DNA of 64,000 nt from positions 2,046,001 through 2,110,000 of the forward strand of contig NC_089427.1 in assembly GCF_013426205.1 (NCBI RefSeq). Direction: 5' to 3'. Positions 60,045 to 64,000 of this stretch are shown here, one piece after another. The notes beneath the pieces are model-generated. The model did not search any database, had not been told where the DNA came from, and saw nothing but the letters and a program-made list of their open reading frames with translations. The translations under genes were made by a program, and so were the position numbers. Each line of letters starts with the position of its first letter. Within the stretch, counting starts at the first letter, position 1. The stretch is from Metarhizium brunneum. Lineage: Eukaryota; Ascomycota; Sordariomycetes; Hypocreales; Clavicipitaceae.

Positions 60045-61760
60045 GCGTTGATGTATATGAGATTGACGCCCGGCAGTATCCAGTCAAGCTCTCATACGGG
60101 CATTCGACAAAGTTTCAAGTTCCTCGGAGGGAGCGTCTTTCTATTCCATCACACGTCGTTGCTCGCGTTGAAGTCGAGATTCGCATTGCCCCTCCAGGCA
60201 GGTGATCCGACAAGGGTGCGTATGAACAAGTCCGAAGCAGCAACGTTTACTCAAATTTCGATTGGGCAGAGGAGAAAGGACGAGGGAAAAGAAGGGCAAA
60301 GGAGAGAAGAGAGGGTAAAGGGGAAAGGTGTTTTAATAAAAAGAAGAGAAGATGGAGAGATGCTGGCATTGATTGTCAAGTCTCCGTCCAGTGACGCGGG
60401 TCCATGTCCCGTCAAGCCGCCGTCTCGTACTCCATGTGGGACAAAAAGCGCCATGCCCATGCGACCTGCAACCACGGGGGACATGGGGCCGCGAGGACAT
60501 TGGATCCATTTGAACATTGAACATCCTTTCAGCCATGTCCCCGTTTTTTGCACGTTGCAGCAGGCTGGCAAAGCCGGCCAATGGCATCTGCGGCGAAATG
60601 GTGTGGTTGTTCGGGGCAAAGGAAGTTTGGCCATGCTTGCCCAAGTGAGGCGAAACGAGGGCGCAGCTGACCAACCGGGTCGTGGGCATTTATTTGCCTG
60701 CCCCTCAATGCTCGACATCTCTGAGAGGAGGGTCTGGTTGAAGATGGCAGGCGCGGCGTGACCCGCGGCGTGTGTAAGATCAAGCCGCAGGGCGGAAGTG
60801 AGTTCCGGCACGGCATTGGGAATTGTGTGGTTTGCAAGGCCGAGTACCAGGTATTTGTATTGTACATTGCATGCATTTTTCTGCGTTTGCTTGTTTGCAA
60901 GGCGGAGTGCAGCCAGGGTCAGACATGTGAGACCGGCCTCAGGGCAATCTGCATCCATTTATTTGCTCTTTGTGTTTAGCAGAGCACTGTGGTTGCATCT
61001 GACAATCCCCGCCCTGACCGCAAGGTTGGCGGCAGTGGGTCGCGCGAACAGTCTTGGTGGATACCAGACTCGTGCCTGGTACGGAGTACTTGTATGGAGT
61101 ACCAGACTTGACGAGGTGCTCCCGCCGTCGTGAGTACTTAGACTTAAGTACTATGCCTACGGGGCACCTAACCAGACCCTTCAGGCACAGAAGCCTTGCG
61201 TTGGGATGGCGGGCTTCTGTCCAACACGCCGGTCCAAACCGCCGCATGCCGTCACTCACTCACCTCAAGCTGCAGCCAATGGGACCCTGGCATACTATCC
61301 ACACCGAGGACAAGGCCACTCACTTGCATCATCCTTCAGTCACGTATCGATAACATTTTTGTTGCGCCAATACTTCCACTCAGACATCTGAGTACATGCA
61401 ACATTCGACGATACCTCGATGACTTCAATGCACCGCGCCCGCGCCCGCGTATTCCAGCATTCCAGTGTTGCACCATTCCAGCCCCCCAAAGCGCGCACTT
61501 CCCACGTAACCTCCGGACACAGCGGCTCCGCCATCGCAACTTGCCCGCCCGTCAACGGAGGACAGGCGTGAACAAACAACCAACCTGCACGCCTGGGATA
61601 TCTTGACAAATCTCCAAACCCCCATTTCCCGTCCACGGCCAAGCACAAGAGCCGCTTGTGAACTCTGTGCCAGAGCGGGCGGAAGCTCGTTGGCGCAGCT
61701 CCAGCAGGCAAGCTGGCAACGTTGTCATGCGAGAGCGAGGCCGCGCCTCCAGAAGGCCGC
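60045..61760. other. Divergent region between the hypothetical gene and the TPP carrier
   Basis: Two long overlapping open frames on opposite strands occupy 59931-60761 (+, 276 codons) and 60251-60958 (-, 235 codons). Neither has a domain and they exclude each other, so neither is annotated as a gene. TACGGAGTA lies at 61080-61088 and an ACTTAGACTTAAGTAC stretch at 61136-61151. Confidence 0.45.
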
Positions 61761-62792
61761 ATGTCCGCTCGTAGCACGCGTCTCAAGGATGAGGGAACAA
61801 AACTCCAAGTTGTGTCCGCCGGCGCCATAGCAGGTCTTGTGTCTCGGTATGAAAAAGAGAAGAAAAAAAACGTCGCCCCTTGTCCACAAAAATGCGCTAA
61901 CAAATCTCTGCCAAAAAGCTTCATCGTCGCGCCGCTGGACGTCGTGAAAATCCGTCTCCAGCTTCAGCCATACTCCCCCTCCGACCCCCTCAGCCCCTTG
62001 CGCACCGCGCCCGCGTGCCGCGGCACCGTCGCCACGCTCAGGCACATCCTCCGGCACGAAGGCCTCACCGCACTCTGGAAGGGCAATGTCCCCGCGGAGC
62101 TGCTCTACGTCTGCTACGCCGCCATACAGTTCACCACGTATCGCACCACGACGCTGTTTCTGCAGACGGCCCTGCCGACAAGGCTGCCCGACGCGGCCGA
62201 GAGCTTCATCGCGGGCGCGTCCTCGGGCGCCCTCGCCACCTCGATTACGTATCCTCTCGACTTGCTGAGGACGAGGTTTGCCGCCCAGGGCCGCCGCAGG
62301 ATATACACCTCCCTGAGGAGCGCCGTGCGCGACATCAGGCGGGACGAGGGGTACCGGGGCTTCTTCCGGGGCATCAGCCCTGCGCTGGGCCAGATCGTGC
62401 CCTTTATGGGCCTCTTCTTCGTCACGTACGAGGGGCTGCGGATCCAGCTGTCGCGCTTCAACGTGCCGTGGGGCGGCGAGGACGCCACCGCCGGTGTTGT
62501 CGGCAGCATCGTGGCCAAGACGGCCGTGTTTCCCTTGGACCTGGTCCGGAAGAGGATACAGGTCCAGGGCCCGACGAGGACTCGCTACGTCTACGGCGAC
62601 ATACCCGAGTACACGAGCGCCCTGCGAGGAATCGCCGCCATTGCACGCACAGAGGGACTTCGCGGGCTGTACAAGGGCCTCCCCATCAGCCTGATAAAGT
62701 CTGCGCCCGCTAGCGCTGTCACCGTGTGGACATATGAGCGCAGTCTCAAGCTGTTGATGAATCTCGATGCAAGTCGAGAGGCTCAATTATAA
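61761..62792 (+). CDS. TPC1: Mitochondrial thiamine pyrophosphate carrier
   Basis: Two exons, 61761-61846 and 61919-62792, give 319 codons plus stop, the usual length of the family. There are three mitochondrial carrier repeats with signatures [16 protein letters not shown] and PLDLVRKR, each after the first helix of its repeat. Carrier-type helices follow, including [19 protein letters not shown] and [20 protein letters not shown]. The combination [12 protein letters not shown] is characteristic of fungal Tpc1. The protein exchanges cytosolic thiamine pyrophosphate for matrix nucleotides across the inner membrane, supplying cofactor to matrix dehydrogenases. A 72-nt intron, with branch GCTAAC, sits just before the first signature. 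An open frame extends 13 codons upstream to 61722, but the Met at 61761 fits family starts. The minus-strand frame of 353 codons here is a GC-driven shadow. Confidence 0.92.
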   Translation: MSARSTRLKDEGTKLQVVSAGAIAGLVSRYEKEKKKNVAPCPQKCANKSLPKSFIVAPLDVVKIRLQLQPYSPSDPLSPLRTAPACRGTVATLRHILRHEGLTALWKGNVPAELLYVCYAAIQFTTYRTTTLFLQTALPTRLPDAAESFIAGASSGALATSITYPLDLLRTRFAAQGRRRIYTSLRSAVRDIRRDEGYRGFFRGISPALGQIVPFMGLFFVTYEGLRIQLSRFNVPWGGEDATAGVVGSIVAKTAVFPLDLVRKRIQVQGPTRTRYVYGDIPEYTSALRGIAAIARTEGLRGLYKGLPISLIKSAPASAVTVWTYERSLKLLMNLDASREAQL

Positions 62793-63060
62793 TGTCTAGG
62801 ACGGAAGAACTTGTATATAGAAACCTGTATTGAACCTTTCCCTCCCCCTTTCCTAGTCCGTTCTACTCGTCCCTTGTTCTATCCTAGTTGGAGGGGGATG
62901 GGGGGGATATTTGTATAGAATAGCGAGCACACGGCGTAATTTAATCCTCTTTTAATGTTTATACCCCAAACAAAGCACCATATAGACAAGCGGGATATTT
63001 CTTCATGCTGAGAAGAAGTAAAAAGATAAACAAGAAACAAACCAAAATGACTCTTGCAGC

Positions 63061-64000
63061 TCACGGTTTATACTCTGTCCAAAAGGCCTTATCATTCTTC
63101 TTGTTGACTGTGTCGGCGCGCGAAACGCAGGCTTCAATCTCCTGCCAGAACCGGGCGACGTCCACACTTCTAGGTATTCTGACGCCTTCCTCTCCGGCAG
63201 GCAAGGCCTTGGCAATGGTGCGCCCTGTCTGTTTGGTGCCCGCCCTGGCTTCTTCAAAGGTCCCCTCCGTGACGATGGTCACATCGAAGCGCTCGTTGTG
63301 CTTGGGGTGTGTGCTCTTCTTTTCGTGCCACTCTGAAAAGGGGATCTCGTCGGACGTCCCGATGAGAACCGCAGCGACGGCGATGGGGTCGTGCAGCGGT
63401 GGCCCTTCTGCGATGCCGAAGACGTTCCTGCTGGGATATTAGTGGTTTTTCGCGCCGGCGTCCAGGAGAGCAGTACAACATACGCATATGTTTCCGCGAA
63501 GAAATATAATAATTCGACGAGCATATCTCTCAAGGTCGTCTTACCCTTGCCCTCGTTATTGCCGCCCGGCCCGTACAGTAGCATGTTTCGCACGTCGTTT
63601 GTGGCCAGAACCTGATGGGTTAGATCGAGCGGCACCAGCGTCGTCTTCTTGGCGACCTCCTTGTTATGGAACACTTCGGCGGCTGCCTCGGGGTCGATGA
63701 GGATGTTGAACTCTGCCCAGAACCCGATGTTGCCGATGCGGTCCTTGTCATCGGCGTGGCCCAGTATGGCGTCTGAGAAGCCCTCTCCCAAGGAGCCGCC
63801 CATGATGCTGATTCCCTTGATGCGGGATATGATCTGGGGGTACCTGCGCAACAGGACGCCGATGTTGGTGAGGGAGCCAGTGGCCACGAGCCACGCTGTC
63901 TCCTCTGGCTGGGCCATGAGAGCCTCGAACATGGCTTCAACAGCATCCTTCTCGACAGGCTCGCATTCTGGCTTGGGTAGCAGAAAGGTTCCCTCTAGAC
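63061..64000 (-). CDS. Inosine-uridine preferring nucleoside hydrolase (partial, N terminus off window)
   Basis: Two exons seen, 64000-63484 and 63427-63061, with the frame open to the right edge. The intron is 56 nt. The visible part has WLVATGSLTNIGVLLRRYP, the conserved segment near the active site, then IMGGSLGEG, FNILIDPEAAAEVFHN and LVPLDLTHQVLAT. After the intron comes VFGIAEGPPLHDPIAVAAVL, where HDP holds the conserved His and Asp of the family. The DTDPGxDD calcium site would be to the right of the window. The enzyme splits ribonucleosides into base and ribose in salvage. The gene converges on TPC1, with 268 bp between stops. No signal peptide can be judged. Confidence 0.9.

Noticed and set aside
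61725..62786. 353-codon minus frame
   Set aside because: Exactly antisense to the TPC1 coding region, in GC-rich DNA with few stops. The plus strand has full carrier signatures.
1..64000. CRISPR arrays, bacterial operons, ribosome binding sites
   Set aside because: The introns and gene families are those of a eukaryote; no regular spaced direct repeats were seen.

Overview
The window looks like nuclear DNA of a filamentous ascomycete. Short GT-AG introns (about 40-130 nt) carry CTAAC/CTGAC-type branch points, and the gene set is typically fungal: a Zn2Cys6 regulator, a thiamine pyrophosphate carrier, Pkr1, a sucrose-type permease and a fungal TERT. The protein style and the mix of gene-dense blocks with 8-10 kb gene-poor stretches fit Sordariomycetes, probably Hypocreales. 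That placement is inference; the order and family cannot be proved from this window.

Layout. 0-0.4 kb: 5' end of a cytochrome P450 gene that runs off the left edge. 2.2-4.35 kb: a four-exon RING-finger gene. 4.35-14.1 kb: a gene-poor stretch with a Pol III tRNA-like element and a decayed, inverted copia retroelement fragment near 12.1-12.8 kb. 14.1-16.7 kb: APC2, the cullin subunit of the anaphase-promoting complex. 16.7-25.9 kb: gene-poor, with one possible unrecognised intron-rich gene at 20.6-22.0 kb. 25.9-27.1 kb: a C2H2 zinc-finger gene whose first coding exon is only 5 nt. 27.1-35.2 kb: gene-poor. 35.2-37.8 kb: convergent PKR1 (V-ATPase assembly) and a sucrose/alpha-glucoside-type permease. 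39.1-45.0 kb: a very large DH-BAR-SH3 Rho GEF. 48.9-52.8 kb: telomerase reverse transcriptase, ten exons, convergent with a wax-synthase-like MBOAT acyltransferase (53.0-54.7 kb). 56.8-58.3 kb: a Zn2Cys6/AflR-type regulator, divergent from the MBOAT gene. 58.8-60.0 kb: a conserved-looking protein of unknown function. 61.8-62.8 kb: the mitochondrial thiamine pyrophosphate carrier, convergent with a nucleoside hydrolase gene that runs off the right edge.

Most genes here are unrelated housekeeping functions (cell cycle, telomere maintenance, polarity, transport, nucleoside salvage), so the window is not one pathway. The only pair that invites a joint reading is the divergent MBOAT/Zn2Cys6 pair. 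Splice sites were joined by hand. In every complete multi-exon model the summed exon length is a multiple of three and the reading frame is continuous.

The most unusual signal is a recurrent intergenic 8-9-mer, TACTCCGTA/TACGGAGTA (about 20 copies). It is absent from the recognised exons and appears with a second recurrent palindrome, TACCTAGGTA.
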